From positions 1 through 54,368 of the forward strand of contig DATGXG010000059.1 of assembly GCA_035299085.1 (NCBI GenBank): a stretch of DNA of 54,368 nucleotides, in the 5' to 3' direction. Made by a program: the position numbers and the translations under genes. This DNA is from Bacteroidales bacterium. Lineage in GTDB: Bacteria > Bacteroidota > Bacteroidia > Bacteroidales > UBA10428. The notes beneath the pieces are model-generated. The model saw only the letters and a list, made by a program, of their open reading frames with translations. It did no database searches and was not told where the DNA came from. Every line of letters begins with the position of its first letter. The first letter of the stretch is position 1. Below are positions 43,274-51,706 of the stretch, piece by piece.

Positions 43274-44342
43274 CTTCACCGCATTACTCCTTTTTGCAAC
43301 AGCTGCTGCAAATGCCCAACTGGCGGCATTCCACGACAACCAGGATAAATTTCATATTTTCGACAGGGGAAAACTTACCGAAGCCGAATACCTGCCGGTA
43401 AACAGCTTCAGCGTCGGCGGCAATTGCCTGTTATACGTGGATAACAGGAATCATCTTAAAATGTACCACAATGGTCAGGTCTCTGAACTTGAAGTAAGCA
43501 ATCCAACCAAATATATAGCTAAGGACTATCTGGCAGTATACTCAATCGGAGGCATTGTGCGGATCATCGATAACGGCAGGGTATTTACAGTGAGTACAAA
43601 TTCGGTTACCTGGGCGGCGGAAGACAGCCTGGTTACATTTTATGATGTCTCACAACAATTGCTTGCTGTATATTATAAAGGTGAAATTCATATGCTTGAA
43701 GACGGCCTTGCCGGATCACCAGCAAACCAGTTCCGGACCGGCAGTAACCTGGTTGCTTACGTTTCATCACGGACTAAAGATTTTAAGATATTTTACGGTG
43801 GAGAAAACCGTGAGATCGAACCGTTCATTTCAGGAGGAAGTTTCAAAACCGGCAGGGATGTCGTAGCCTGGGTGAACCAGGGTGACCAGAAAATGCGCGT
43901 GTTTCTGAAAGGTGAAATATATGATGTCGAAGATTTTCCTCCTGCTTCGTACCAGGTTGGCGACGGGATTGTGGCCTATATTGATAACACCGGCTCCTTT
44001 AAAGTATTCACGGAGGGTGATGTGGTTACAATCAGCTCATTTAAACCCGATTTCTACAGGGTGGTTAACGGAATGGTCATATATGGCGAACAGGGATATT
44101 TTAAAGTATGGTATAACGACCAATTCTATACCCTTGAAAGTTTCACTCCCGGCGATTTCAAGGCCGAATGGAGCACCATTGTTTACCGTGATGTGAATCG
44201 GAATGTGAAAGTTTTCTCAGCCGGGGAATCCAAAGTGCTTACCTACGACATCGCCGAAGAGACCAATCTCTACCGCGACGTGATAGTTGTGAATAAGGGG
44301 ATGAATAATAATAATGTGTACTATAGGGGGAAGAAGTATTGA
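43224..44342 (+). CDS. Hypothetical secreted protein of propeller-like repeats
   Basis: A 372-residue protein with a signal peptide (LKKSVFSSWINFTALLLFA, cleavage after NAQ). The mature part is made of about seven or eight beta-rich repeats of ~42-45 residues, such as VAYIDNTGSFKVFTEGD, VVAWVNQGDQKMRVFLKGE and VIYGEQGYFKVWYND, each with a 'hydrophobic-Y/W-x-D/G ... K-V/I-F/Y-x-G' pattern. This suggests a beta-propeller. No function is recognised. The ATG at 43224 lies 50 nt inside rex in another frame, so the two genes are likely co-transcribed. Confidence 0.75.
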   Translation: MTSSLRLKKSVFSSWINFTALLLFATAAANAQLAAFHDNQDKFHIFDRGKLTEAEYLPVNSFSVGGNCLLYVDNRNHLKMYHNGQVSELEVSNPTKYIAKDYLAVYSIGGIVRIIDNGRVFTVSTNSVTWAAEDSLVTFYDVSQQLLAVYYKGEIHMLEDGLAGSPANQFRTGSNLVAYVSSRTKDFKIFYGGENREIEPFISGGSFKTGRDVVAWVNQGDQKMRVFLKGEIYDVEDFPPASYQVGDGIVAYIDNTGSFKVFTEGDVVTISSFKPDFYRVVNGMVIYGEQGYFKVWYNDQFYTLESFTPGDFKAEWSTIVYRDVNRNVKVFSAGESKVLTYDIAEETNLYRDVIVVNKGMNNNNVYYRGKKY

Positions 44343-44787
44343 GCTGGATGCTGGATGCTGGATGCCTGCGGTCCCATATGTCCCATAAGTCGCATAGGTC
44401 CCAGGAATGAAGAATGAAGAATGAAAGAATGAAGAATGAAAAAATGAAAAGATGAAGAATGGAAAGGAATACTATTGACGATTAGGAAGTTCACTAACTG
44501 CCGAATAGCCTAATAGCCTAATAACCTAATAGCCTAAAAACACCGAACACCGAACACTGATTTTTGATTTCAGAAAAATCTCTTAGGCCTTAACCTCCTT
44601 ATTACTTAATTACTAACAGACTACGGACTACAGACTAACAGACCAACAGACTAACAGACTAAACTCAGTTTTCTTCCTGACCAAAATCATAGCTTTATTT
44701 GCAGCGCTTGTCTTATTTTGCCTAAGTGCTAAGGTTTTTTACCTGATCACTTAATCACTTAATTGCTTAATCACTAACATTAGCAAC
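44343..44787. repeat. 445 bp gene-free region of tandem repeats
   Basis: Immediately after the stop come CTGGATG units (44343-44364), CCCATA(A/T)GTC units (44371-44404), AGAATGAA units (44405-44460), GCCTAATA units (44503-44537), ACACCGA units, the composite module inverted relative to 2644-2728 (44534-44619), AACAGACT units (44626-44662) and TTAATCAC units (44748-44777). No gene and no clear promoter was found. Confidence 0.85.
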
Positions 44788-45903
44788 ATGAAGATCGGAT
44801 GCCTTAAGGAAATAAAGACGCATGAATACCGCGTGGGACTTACACCTTCGGATGTAAAATCCTATGTTTCGCGGGGTCATGAAGTTATTATACAGCAGAA
44901 TGCCGGTGAAGCTGCCGGTTTTACTGATATCGAATACCTGGCTTCAGGAGCAAAGATTGAAGAAGACCGCAAAAAGATTTTCGACTCCTGCGACATGATC
45001 ATTAAGGTAAAGGAACCGCTTCCCGAGGAGTATGAATTATTTCACAAGGATCAGATCCTGTACACCTATCTTCACCTGGCAGCTGACAAGCGCCTGACTG
45101 ATGCCATGCTTAAAGCAGGTATTAAGGGTGTTGCTTATGAAACCATCGAAACCGAAGACGGACAACTGCCCTGTCTGCAGCCGATGAGTGAAATCGCCGG
45201 CCGGCTTTCAGTTCAGGAAGGTGCAAAATTTCTTGAAAAGACATTTGGCGGCCGTGGCGTTCTTCTTGGCGGTGTTCCGGGTGTTGAGCGCGGAAAGGTT
45301 GGCATTATCGGCGGCGGTGTAGTAGGTACAAACGCCTGCAAGATTGCAACAGGAATGGGTGCTGAAGTTACCATACTCGATATAAGTGCACGCCGGCTGG
45401 CTTACCTTGATGATATCTTCGGATCACGGGTAACCACATTGTACAGCACAGATGCCAATATTGAAAAAATACTGAGAGAATGCGACCTGATCATCGGGGC
45501 AGTTCTCCTTCCCGGTGCCAAGGCTCCGACACTGGTAAAACGCGAACATCTGTCCATCATGAAGAAAGGCGCCGTTATCGTTGACGTAGCCGTTGACCAG
45601 GGTGGTTGTGTTGAAACCATCAAACCGACAACTCATGACAACCCGGTTTATGTGATTGACGGGATCGTTCACTACGGCGTTGCTAACATGCCTGGTGCAG
45701 TGGCACTCACATCCACAAAGGCGCTTACAAGTGCCACTTTGCCTTATGGATTGCTGATCGCCGAAAACGGACTTGAAAAAGCAGCATTGAAAAACCGGGC
45801 GTTGAAACTCGGTATCAATGTCTACCAGGGCAAACTTGTGTATGAAAACGTTTCAAAGGCATTCAACATGCCTTGCGTCCCCATAGACAGCTTATTAAAA
45901 TAA
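44788..45903 (+). CDS. ald: Alanine dehydrogenase
   Basis: A 371-residue enzyme for the reversible NAD-dependent deamination of alanine to pyruvate and ammonium. Family segments are MKIGCLKEIKTHEYRVGLTP, the catalytic Lys region MIIKVKEPLPEEY, TYLHLAADKRL with the His, the NAD fold KVGIIGGGVVGTNACKIA and GIVHYGVANMPGAVALTST. Length is typical. It is monocistronic, with its own terminator at 45910. It precedes the hydrogenase operon on the same strand and, like it, exchanges electrons with NAD(H). Confidence 0.97.
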   Translation: MKIGCLKEIKTHEYRVGLTPSDVKSYVSRGHEVIIQQNAGEAAGFTDIEYLASGAKIEEDRKKIFDSCDMIIKVKEPLPEEYELFHKDQILYTYLHLAADKRLTDAMLKAGIKGVAYETIETEDGQLPCLQPMSEIAGRLSVQEGAKFLEKTFGGRGVLLGGVPGVERGKVGIIGGGVVGTNACKIATGMGAEVTILDISARRLAYLDDIFGSRVTTLYSTDANIEKILRECDLIIGAVLLPGAKAPTLVKREHLSIMKKGAVIVDVAVDQGGCVETIKPTTHDNPVYVIDGIVHYGVANMPGAVALTSTKALTSATLPYGLLIAENGLEKAALKNRALKLGINVYQGKLVYENVSKAFNMPCVPIDSLLK

Positions 45904-45909
45904 GTGTCC

Positions 45910-45940
45910 AGCCCCGCCAAAAGCGGGGCTCTTTTTTTTT
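45910..45940 (+). terminator. ald terminator
   Basis: The stem AGCCCCGC (45910-45917) pairs with GCGGGGCT (45923-45930), followed by CTTTTTTTTT. Confidence 0.92.
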
Positions 45941-45948
45941 ATATATCA

Positions 45949-46027
45949 ACCTGACAGCGTCGAAGACCTGTCAGCGCTGATATATGATTTTTCAGACGCT
46001 GACTTGTCCGGCCGGGCGCTGTCAGGT
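45949..46027. repeat. Nested foldback of the ACCTGTCAGCG family
   Basis: ACCTGACAGCG (45949-45959) pairs with CGCTGTCAGGT (46017-46027), and inside it GTCAGCG (45970-45976) pairs with CGCTGAC (45997-46003). The same motif occurs as a palindrome at 51461-51520. Confidence 0.75.
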
Positions 46028-46034
46028 CTTTTAT

Positions 46035-46052
46035 TTGTTAATATATTAACAG
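46035..46052. promoter_or_regulatory. Rex operator 1 upstream of hoxF
   Basis: TTGTTAATATATTAACAG matches TTGTTAA-N4-TTAACAA, a known variant of the Rex site, at every position except the last. It lies 335 bp upstream of the hoxF ATG. Confidence 0.7.
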
Positions 46053-46256
46053 ATTCTTTTCTTTTTCAAAACATTCCTTCACACTATTCTTGTAATCCGG
46101 TCAATTTCACTGATTCTGGCATGATATGATTTTTCTCAGGCACTAAGCCAAAAATTTGCTTTACCTTCTCTTTGTCAATTCATTAATACCGGTTCTTAAA
46201 CTCATTCTAAATTTCGTTTTTCATTTGGTAAAATGAGTTTTGATAACTATTTTTAG

Positions 46257-46274
46257 TTGTGAATTAATTAACAG
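46257..46274. promoter_or_regulatory. Rex operator 2 upstream of hoxF
   Basis: TTGTGAATTAATTAACAG combines the TTGTGAA left half of the Rex site with TTAACAG on the right; only the last base departs from TTGTKAA-N4-TTMACAA. It lies 113 bp upstream of hoxF. Confidence 0.65.
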
Positions 46275-46386
46275 CTTTTAAAACCCTTTAGCGTAGGCCT
46301 TTTTAAAAGCGCTGTGTTTTGAATAACAGATAAATAGAGCAAAAGCGACATTAAGTAACAATACTGTCTCAATTAATACGTGTACT

Positions 46387-48189
46387 ATGAAAACCGGAGC
46401 TCAAAGAATCTTGGAGAAATACGGGAAAGATAAAACCCGGCTCATGGACATCCTCATCGATGTCCAGAATGAGTTTGGCTTTATTCCCCGTGAAATCACC
46501 GTTCAAATTGCGGACGAGCTGGGCATGTCGGAAGTCGACGTTGACCAGACCATCTCGTTTTATCATTTCTTTTCACAGAAACCGACAGGAAAGTATCACA
46601 TCTATTTAAACAATAGCGCTGTGGCCAATATGATGGGGCGGAATGACGTTGCCGCTGCCTTCATGAAGGAACTGGGTATTAAATTCGGTGAAGTCACACC
46701 CGACGGGCTTGTAGGGCTCTTCGAGACTGCCTGCATCGGCATGAACGACCAGGAACCGGCCGCCATCATCAATAATCAGATCTTCACAAGGCTTACCCCT
46801 TTCAGGGCCAAAGAAATTGTACGCGATATCCGTGAAGGAAAGAGCGTGAACGATATGTTCGTGCAGGACTGGGGTGACGGCGAAAACCGCTCTGACCTGA
46901 TCAAATCGGTTGTGTCCAATAACATCCGCAAAATCGGTCCCGTGCTTGAAAGAACTTTCACTGCCGGCCAGGCCATCGACAAGCTCATTAAAATGACACC
47001 CGAGCAGGTAATTGAGGAAGTAAAAAAATCAAACATGCGCGGACGCGGCGGAGCAGGCTTTCCTACAGGACTCAAATGGGAATTTGGCCGTAATGCCAAG
47101 GGTGAAAAGAAATACATCTTCTGCAATGCCGATGAAGGTGAGCCCGGAACATTCAAGGACCGTGTGATCCTTACCGAAAGACCCAGGCTTCTGTTTGAAG
47201 GAATGGTAATTGCCGGGTATGCCATCGGAGCTACGGAAGGTATCCTCTATATCCGCCATGAATACAAGTACCTCCAGGCCCATCTCGAATCGATACTGCA
47301 GATGGCCCGCGACGCCAATTACCTGGGTAAAAATATCCAGGGTAAGAAGGGTTTTAACTTTGATATCCGTATCCAGTTCGGTGCTGGCGCTTATGTTTGC
47401 GGCGAAGAATCAGCCCTCATTGAGTCAGCCGAAGGCAAACGCGGTGAACCGCGCGACAGACCGCCCTTCCCGGTTGAGAAAGGCTATCTCGACATGCCTA
47501 CCGTTGTAAATAACGTGGAAACGCTTTGTGCCGTTGTAAAAGTCGTGCTGAATGGCGGTGAATGGTATAAATCGCTCGGAACTACTGAATCCACCGGGAC
47601 TAAGTTGCTGAGTATTTCAGGCGACTGCAAATTCCCGGGTGTGTATGAGGTGGTTTGGGGGTTTTCAATTAATGATATACTTGATATGGTGGGTGCTCAC
47701 AGCGAGGATGTTCAGGCCGTTCAGGTCGGAGGTCCTTCGGGTGCTATCATCGGCCGGAATGAATTTAACCGTATTCTTGGTTATGAAGATCTTGCAACAG
47801 GAGGATCATTGATTATCATCAGTAAGCACAGGGATATCCTCAATGATATCGTTCTGAATTTTATGGATTTCTTTATTGACGAATCCTGCGGAAGCTGTTC
47901 CACGTGCAGGATCACTCCTACCCTTCTCCGCAATAAGCTGCTGAAAATTCTGAATGCCCGGGGGGTGAAACAGGATATCGAGGATATCGTCGAATGGGGG
48001 AAAATTCTTAAGGCCAGCCGATGCGGACTGGGGCAGACTGCCGCCAATCCCATCCTTTCGAGCCTTAAAAATTTCAGGCACCTGTACGAGGAGAAAATCC
48101 AGAAAAACAAAGAATACGATTGCGGTTTCGATCTGAGCCTGGCCGTTAAAGAATCGTGTCAAGTAACCGGTAGAGTTCCTAATATTTAA
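46387..48189 (+). CDS. hoxF: NAD-reducing hydrogenase diaphorase subunit HoxF (NuoE/NuoF fusion)
   Basis: A 600-residue protein, the usual HoxF length. The N-terminal ~150 residues are NuoE-like. The rest is NuoF-like: FMN/NADH glycine-rich motif RGRGGAGFPTG (218-228), NADEGEPGTFKDR (247-259), YVCGEESALIES (336-347) and a 4Fe-4S site C501, C504, C507 and C546. It exchanges electrons between NAD(H) and the Fe-S chain of HoxU. In the NuoE-like part the 2Fe-2S ligands are largely gone: Asn75 and Ala80 stand where two Cys are expected, only C116 remains, and Asn120 replaces the fourth. It opens the hox operon under likely Rex control. Confidence 0.96.
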   Translation: MKTGAQRILEKYGKDKTRLMDILIDVQNEFGFIPREITVQIADELGMSEVDVDQTISFYHFFSQKPTGKYHIYLNNSAVANMMGRNDVAAAFMKELGIKFGEVTPDGLVGLFETACIGMNDQEPAAIINNQIFTRLTPFRAKEIVRDIREGKSVNDMFVQDWGDGENRSDLIKSVVSNNIRKIGPVLERTFTAGQAIDKLIKMTPEQVIEEVKKSNMRGRGGAGFPTGLKWEFGRNAKGEKKYIFCNADEGEPGTFKDRVILTERPRLLFEGMVIAGYAIGATEGILYIRHEYKYLQAHLESILQMARDANYLGKNIQGKKGFNFDIRIQFGAGAYVCGEESALIESAEGKRGEPRDRPPFPVEKGYLDMPTVVNNVETLCAVVKVVLNGGEWYKSLGTTESTGTKLLSISGDCKFPGVYEVVWGFSINDILDMVGAHSEDVQAVQVGGPSGAIIGRNEFNRILGYEDLATGGSLIIISKHRDILNDIVLNFMDFFIDESCGSCSTCRITPTLLRNKLLKILNARGVKQDIEDIVEWGKILKASRCGLGQTAANPILSSLKNFRHLYEEKIQKNKEYDCGFDLSLAVKESCQVTGRVPNI

Positions 48190-48200
48190 AACATTCCATC

Positions 48201-48914
48201 ATGAGTCAATTTGTTCGATTTACAATAGACGGCACCGAATGTATGGCTTCGAGGGGCCAGTACCTGGTAGATGCAGCCCGCGAAAACGGTGTTTTCATTC
48301 CCACCCTGTGTAATTACCCGGGTGTTAAGCCAAAAGGCAGCTGCAGGATTTGCACTGTTAAAGTAAACGGAAAACTGATGACGGCCTGCACCACACCGGT
48401 CGCTGAAGGCATGAACATTGAAAACGAATCGGCAGACATTAATGAACTGAGAAAATCGATTATTGAACTGCTGTTTGTTGAAGGAAATCATTTCTGCCCG
48501 GCCTGTGAAAAAAGCGGAAACTGCGAATTACAGGCGCTGGCATACCGTTTCCGTATGATGGTACCCCGCTTTCCTTTCCAGTTCCCCAACAGGGCAGTGG
48601 ATGCTTCCCACCCGAGGATTATAAAAGATCATAACCGCTGTATTCTTTGCAAACGCTGTATCAGGGTAATCACTGACGAAAGCGGCAGAAGCATTTTCGC
48701 TTACCGTAAACGCAGCGCCAGCGTCGAAGTGGTTGTTGACCCCAAGCTCGGCAAGCAGCTTACTGAAGACCTCGCCCAGAAAGCCATGGACGTTTGTCCT
48801 GTAGGTTCAATCCTTGTTAAGGAAAAAGGATTCCATGTGCCGATCGGTGAAAGGAAATACGACAAAGTTCCTATCGGAAGCGATATTGAGAATATGCAAA
48901 GTACTAAAATTTAA
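48201..48914 (+). CDS. hoxU: NAD-reducing hydrogenase diaphorase subunit HoxU
   Basis: A 237-residue iron-sulfur protein equivalent to the N-terminal part of NuoG. It has a 2Fe-2S domain (C37, C48, C51, C63), a His-Cys3 4Fe-4S site (H97, C99, C102, C108, in HFCPACEKSGNC) and a further 4Fe-4S site (C147, C150, C153, C199). It passes electrons between HoxF and the hydrogenase small subunit HoxY. It lies 11 nt after hoxF and 11 nt before hoxY. Confidence 0.96.
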   Translation: MSQFVRFTIDGTECMASRGQYLVDAARENGVFIPTLCNYPGVKPKGSCRICTVKVNGKLMTACTTPVAEGMNIENESADINELRKSIIELLFVEGNHFCPACEKSGNCELQALAYRFRMMVPRFPFQFPNRAVDASHPRIIKDHNRCILCKRCIRVITDESGRSIFAYRKRSASVEVVVDPKLGKQLTEDLAQKAMDVCPVGSILVKEKGFHVPIGERKYDKVPIGSDIENMQSTKI

Positions 48915-48925
48915 ATTTCAAGTCC

Positions 48926-49474
48926 ATGAGTAAACCTATTGTAGCTACCACATCGCTGGCCGGATGTTTCGGATGCCATATGTCAGTGCTCGATATCGAT
49001 GAAAAGATCCTGGAGCTGATTGAGCTTGTCGAGTTCAACAAATCACCCATCGACGATATCAAGAAATTCACGAAGAAGTGCGATATCGGCCTTATTGAAG
49101 GCGGGTGCTGTAACAGTGAGAATGTTCATGTGCTGAAAGAATTCCGTGAACATTGCAGAATTCTCGTAGCCGTTGGTGAATGCGCCATTATGGGTGGATT
49201 GCCCGCTATGCGTAACGGCATTCCGATTGAAGAATGTTTCAACGAAGCATACCTTAACGGTCCCACAGTTGTTGGCAATGATGCCGGAATCATACCCAAT
49301 GATCCTGAATTGCCGATGATCCTTGACAGGGTATATCCCTGCCACGAGATCGTAAAAATCGATTACTTCCTTCCGGGATGTCCGCCAAGGGCAGATCTCA
49401 TCTGGGAAGCACTGGTTGCCCTTGTGACCGGCGATGAAATGAAATTACCTTATGAAGTTGTCAAATTTGATTAA
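48926..49474 (+). CDS. hoxY: [NiFe] hydrogenase small subunit HoxY
   Basis: A 182-residue short small subunit of the soluble group 3d type, without signal peptide. It carries the single proximal 4Fe-4S cluster with Cys in CFGCHMSVLD (C14, C17), GECAIMGG (C86) and LPGCPPR (C152). It pairs with HoxH as the hydrogenase module and accepts its electrons for HoxU. It is in the hox operon, 12 nt before hoxH. Confidence 0.96.
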   Translation: MSKPIVATTSLAGCFGCHMSVLDIDEKILELIELVEFNKSPIDDIKKFTKKCDIGLIEGGCCNSENVHVLKEFREHCRILVAVGECAIMGGLPAMRNGIPIEECFNEAYLNGPTVVGNDAGIIPNDPELPMILDRVYPCHEIVKIDYFLPGCPPRADLIWEALVALVTGDEMKLPYEVVKFD

Positions 49475-49486
49475 ATCAAGCATACT

Positions 49487-50941
49487 ATGGGACAAAAGAT
49501 AACCATTGAACCGGTAACCCGCGTTGAAGGACATGGTAAAGTTACCATTCACCTGGATAACGAAGGAAAAATAGAACAGACACGTCTGCATATAGTCGAA
49601 TTCCGTGGTTTTGAACGGTTCGTCCAGGGCCGTCCCTATTGGGAGATGCCGGTGCTTGTTCAGCGTTTGTGCGGTATCTGCCCTGTAAGTCACCACCTGG
49701 CTGCCGCCAAAGCCCTTGATGTAATTGTAGGAGCCGGCACAGGGGAAGGCCTCACTCCCACCGGTGAAAAAATGCGCAGGTTAATGCATTACGGACAGAT
49801 GTTCCAGTCGCATTCTCTCCACTTCTTTCATCTCGCCTCGCCCGACCTGCTTTTTGGCATTGATTCAGATCCGCTCAAAAGGAATGTAATCGGCGTGGCC
49901 CTTGAATACAAAGACCTGGCCGTTCAGGGCGTGATGATGCGCAAATACGGGCAGGAAGTGATAAAAGCCACAGCCGGTAAGAAGATTCATGGCACCGGAG
50001 CCATTCCCGGCGGAATCAACAAGCATCTAACCGAAGAAGAAAGAGACTACCTGCTTCATGGCAACGAATACATGAACATTGATAAAATGATCGGATGGGC
50101 ACAGGATGCGCTTGAATTCTTCAAGGAATATCACAAGAAAAACACCGCTGTCATTGATGGTTTTGCCGAGTTTCCGTCGAGCTACCTGAGCCTTGTCCGC
50201 AAGGACGGTGCACTCGACCTTTATCATGGTGTACTCAGGGCTGTTGATACCGAAGGGAAAAAAATCCTTCACGATGTGGATTACCAGGAATACAACAAGT
50301 ACATCGATGAGGAAGTAAAATCATGGAGCTATATGAAATTTCCCTACCTGAAGGAAATCGGGAAGACAAACGGCTGGTATTCCGTAGGCCCCCTGGCACG
50401 ACTGAATACGGCCGATTTCATTGACACTCCCCTGGCACAAAAGGAATTTGAAGAGTTCAGGAGCTATAATAACGGTAAGCCAAGCAACCGTCCGATGCAC
50501 GCACACTGGGCAAGGTTAATCGAGATCCTGCACAGCGCTGAAAAAATCAAACAGTTGCTGAATGACCCCGACCTGATGGAAGGCGAACTGGTGACAAAAG
50601 GCACAAAGAAATACGAAGGTGTGGGCCTCATAGAAGCGCCCCGCGGAACACTGTTCCACCATTACAAGATCGGGGAAAATGATATGATCACCATGGCCAA
50701 CCTGATCGTTTCAACTACCAATAACAACCAGCCGATGAATATTGCGGTAAACCAGGTGGCAGTAAAAGTGATGACAGGCAAGAAAGAGATCACCGAAGGC
50801 ATGATGAACGCTGTTGAGGTGGCCATCAGGGCTTATGATCCCTGCCTGAGCTGCGCCACACATGCACTGGGCAAGATGCCGCTTGAATTTGAAATTTACA
50901 ATGCTTCAGAGCAACTGATCGAAAGGAAGTACAGGGGTTGA
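49487..50941 (+). CDS. hoxH: [NiFe] hydrogenase large subunit HoxH
   Basis: A 484-residue catalytic subunit. It begins with EPVTRVEGHGKV. The nickel-iron ligands are C62 and C65 in RLCGICPVSHH and C453 and C456 in DPCLSCATH. The 25 residues after His459 are a C-terminal extension that is normally cut off by a dedicated protease after the metal centre is built; the protease gene follows directly (50938). The gene order F-U-Y-H-W, the lack of signal peptide and the short HoxY make this a group 3d, bidirectional NAD(H)-coupled soluble hydrogenase. Confidence 0.97.
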   Translation: MGQKITIEPVTRVEGHGKVTIHLDNEGKIEQTRLHIVEFRGFERFVQGRPYWEMPVLVQRLCGICPVSHHLAAAKALDVIVGAGTGEGLTPTGEKMRRLMHYGQMFQSHSLHFFHLASPDLLFGIDSDPLKRNVIGVALEYKDLAVQGVMMRKYGQEVIKATAGKKIHGTGAIPGGINKHLTEEERDYLLHGNEYMNIDKMIGWAQDALEFFKEYHKKNTAVIDGFAEFPSSYLSLVRKDGALDLYHGVLRAVDTEGKKILHDVDYQEYNKYIDEEVKSWSYMKFPYLKEIGKTNGWYSVGPLARLNTADFIDTPLAQKEFEEFRSYNNGKPSNRPMHAHWARLIEILHSAEKIKQLLNDPDLMEGELVTKGTKKYEGVGLIEAPRGTLFHHYKIGENDMITMANLIVSTTNNNQPMNIAVNQVAVKVMTGKKEITEGMMNAVEVAIRAYDPCLSCATHALGKMPLEFEIYNASEQLIERKYRG

Positions 50942-51393
50942 CAAGCGAAAAAAGGATACTCATTTACGGATACGGAAACCCGGGCCGCCAGGATGACGGT
51001 CTGGGTGTTCTGTTGGCTGAAAGGATTGAAAAATGGGCGGCTGAGGAAGGATTGAAAGGCATTGTCACCGATTCAAATTACCAGCTCAATCTCGAAGATG
51101 CCGAAGCTATTTCAGGCTATGATACCGTAATTTTTGCCGATGCTTCACAGGAGGATATCGCAGATTACCTGTTTTCCCCTCTTGTACCTTCGGCTTCGGT
51201 AGAATTTACCATGCATGCTGTTTCACCGGCATTTATCCTGCATTTATGCCACGAGGCATTTAACCGTTTTCCCGATACCTACCTGCTTCATATCAAGGGC
51301 TACAGCTGGGAATTCATGAACAATATGACCCCTCCGGCGAAAATAAACCTTGAAAAGGCGGTGGAATTTGTGAAGGCGTTTTTAAAGAGCTAA
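50938..51393 (+). CDS. hoxW: Hydrogenase maturation protease HoxW
   Basis: A 151-residue member of the HyaD/HycI protease family. It has the family start LIYGYGNPGRQDDGLG with the two conserved acidic metal ligands (Asp in the DDGLG segment and Asp in VIFADAS), and a His in MHAVSPAF. It should remove the C-terminal extension of HoxH. The start is a TTG overlapping the hoxH stop (TTGA, 4 nt); no ATG exists upstream of the conserved region. It is the last gene of the operon. Confidence 0.92.
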   Translation: MTSEKRILIYGYGNPGRQDDGLGVLLAERIEKWAAEEGLKGIVTDSNYQLNLEDAEAISGYDTVIFADASQEDIADYLFSPLVPSASVEFTMHAVSPAFILHLCHEAFNRFPDTYLLHIKGYSWEFMNNMTPPAKINLEKAVEFVKAFLKS

Positions 51394-51520
51394 GCGTAGT
51401 TTGCAACTACGCTTGAAAATTTACCGGTAAGACGAAGTCACAGACTTCGCCTGGCAAAGGACCTGTCAGCGTTTGAACGTTATAAAAACCAACGCTGACA
51501 GGTTTTCGACGCTGTCAGGT
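51392..51520. repeat. Palindromes downstream of hoxW
   Basis: Three palindromes in a row: AAGCGTAGTT/AACTACGCTT (51392-51414), CGAAGTC/GACTTCG (51433-51449) and ACCTGTCAGCGTT/AACGCTGACAGGT (51461-51473, 51491-51503) with an added half at 51509-51520. Members of each family occur elsewhere (14281, 40166, 40218, 45949). They could act as terminators of the hox operon. Confidence 0.75.
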
Positions 51521-51582
51521 TTTAGCTCTGCATGAATATGAACAATAAAAATTCGTAACTTTACTTGGGATCAGGGATCAGT

Positions 51583-51706
51583 AATGTCCTATACGTCCCA
51601 TGCGTCCTATAGGTCCCAGAGACAAACACCAAACACCGAACACCGATTAAGAACATCAAACTTCAAACATCGAACTTCAAACATCAAACTTCAAACCGCA
51701 AACCAC
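51583..51706. repeat. Tandem repeats reaching the start of the dihydroorotate dehydrogenase-like gene
   Basis: Units such as GTCCCATGC and GTCCTATAG, then CAAACACC/GAACACCGA, then AACTTCAAACATC repeated to within a few bases of the ATG at 51707. They translate in frame with the gene, which makes the open frame look 41 codons longer than the protein. Confidence 0.8.

Larger units (their letters stand above)
46028..46386 (+). promoter_or_regulatory. hox operon upstream region
   Basis: About 360 bp without a gene. It holds two Rex-type operators (46035-46052, 46257-46274), a 9 bp inverted repeat AAACTCATT/AATGAGTTT (46198-46206, 46232-46240) and a foldback CAGC-TTTTAAAA / TTTTAAAA-GCGCTG (46272-46314). 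No clear TAnnTTTG promoter was found. Confidence 0.6.

Noticed and set aside
51584..51706. 41-codon N-terminal extension of the dihydroorotate dehydrogenase-like protein
   Set aside because: These codons are tandem repeats without similarity to the family, and the ATG at 51707 gives the normal start.
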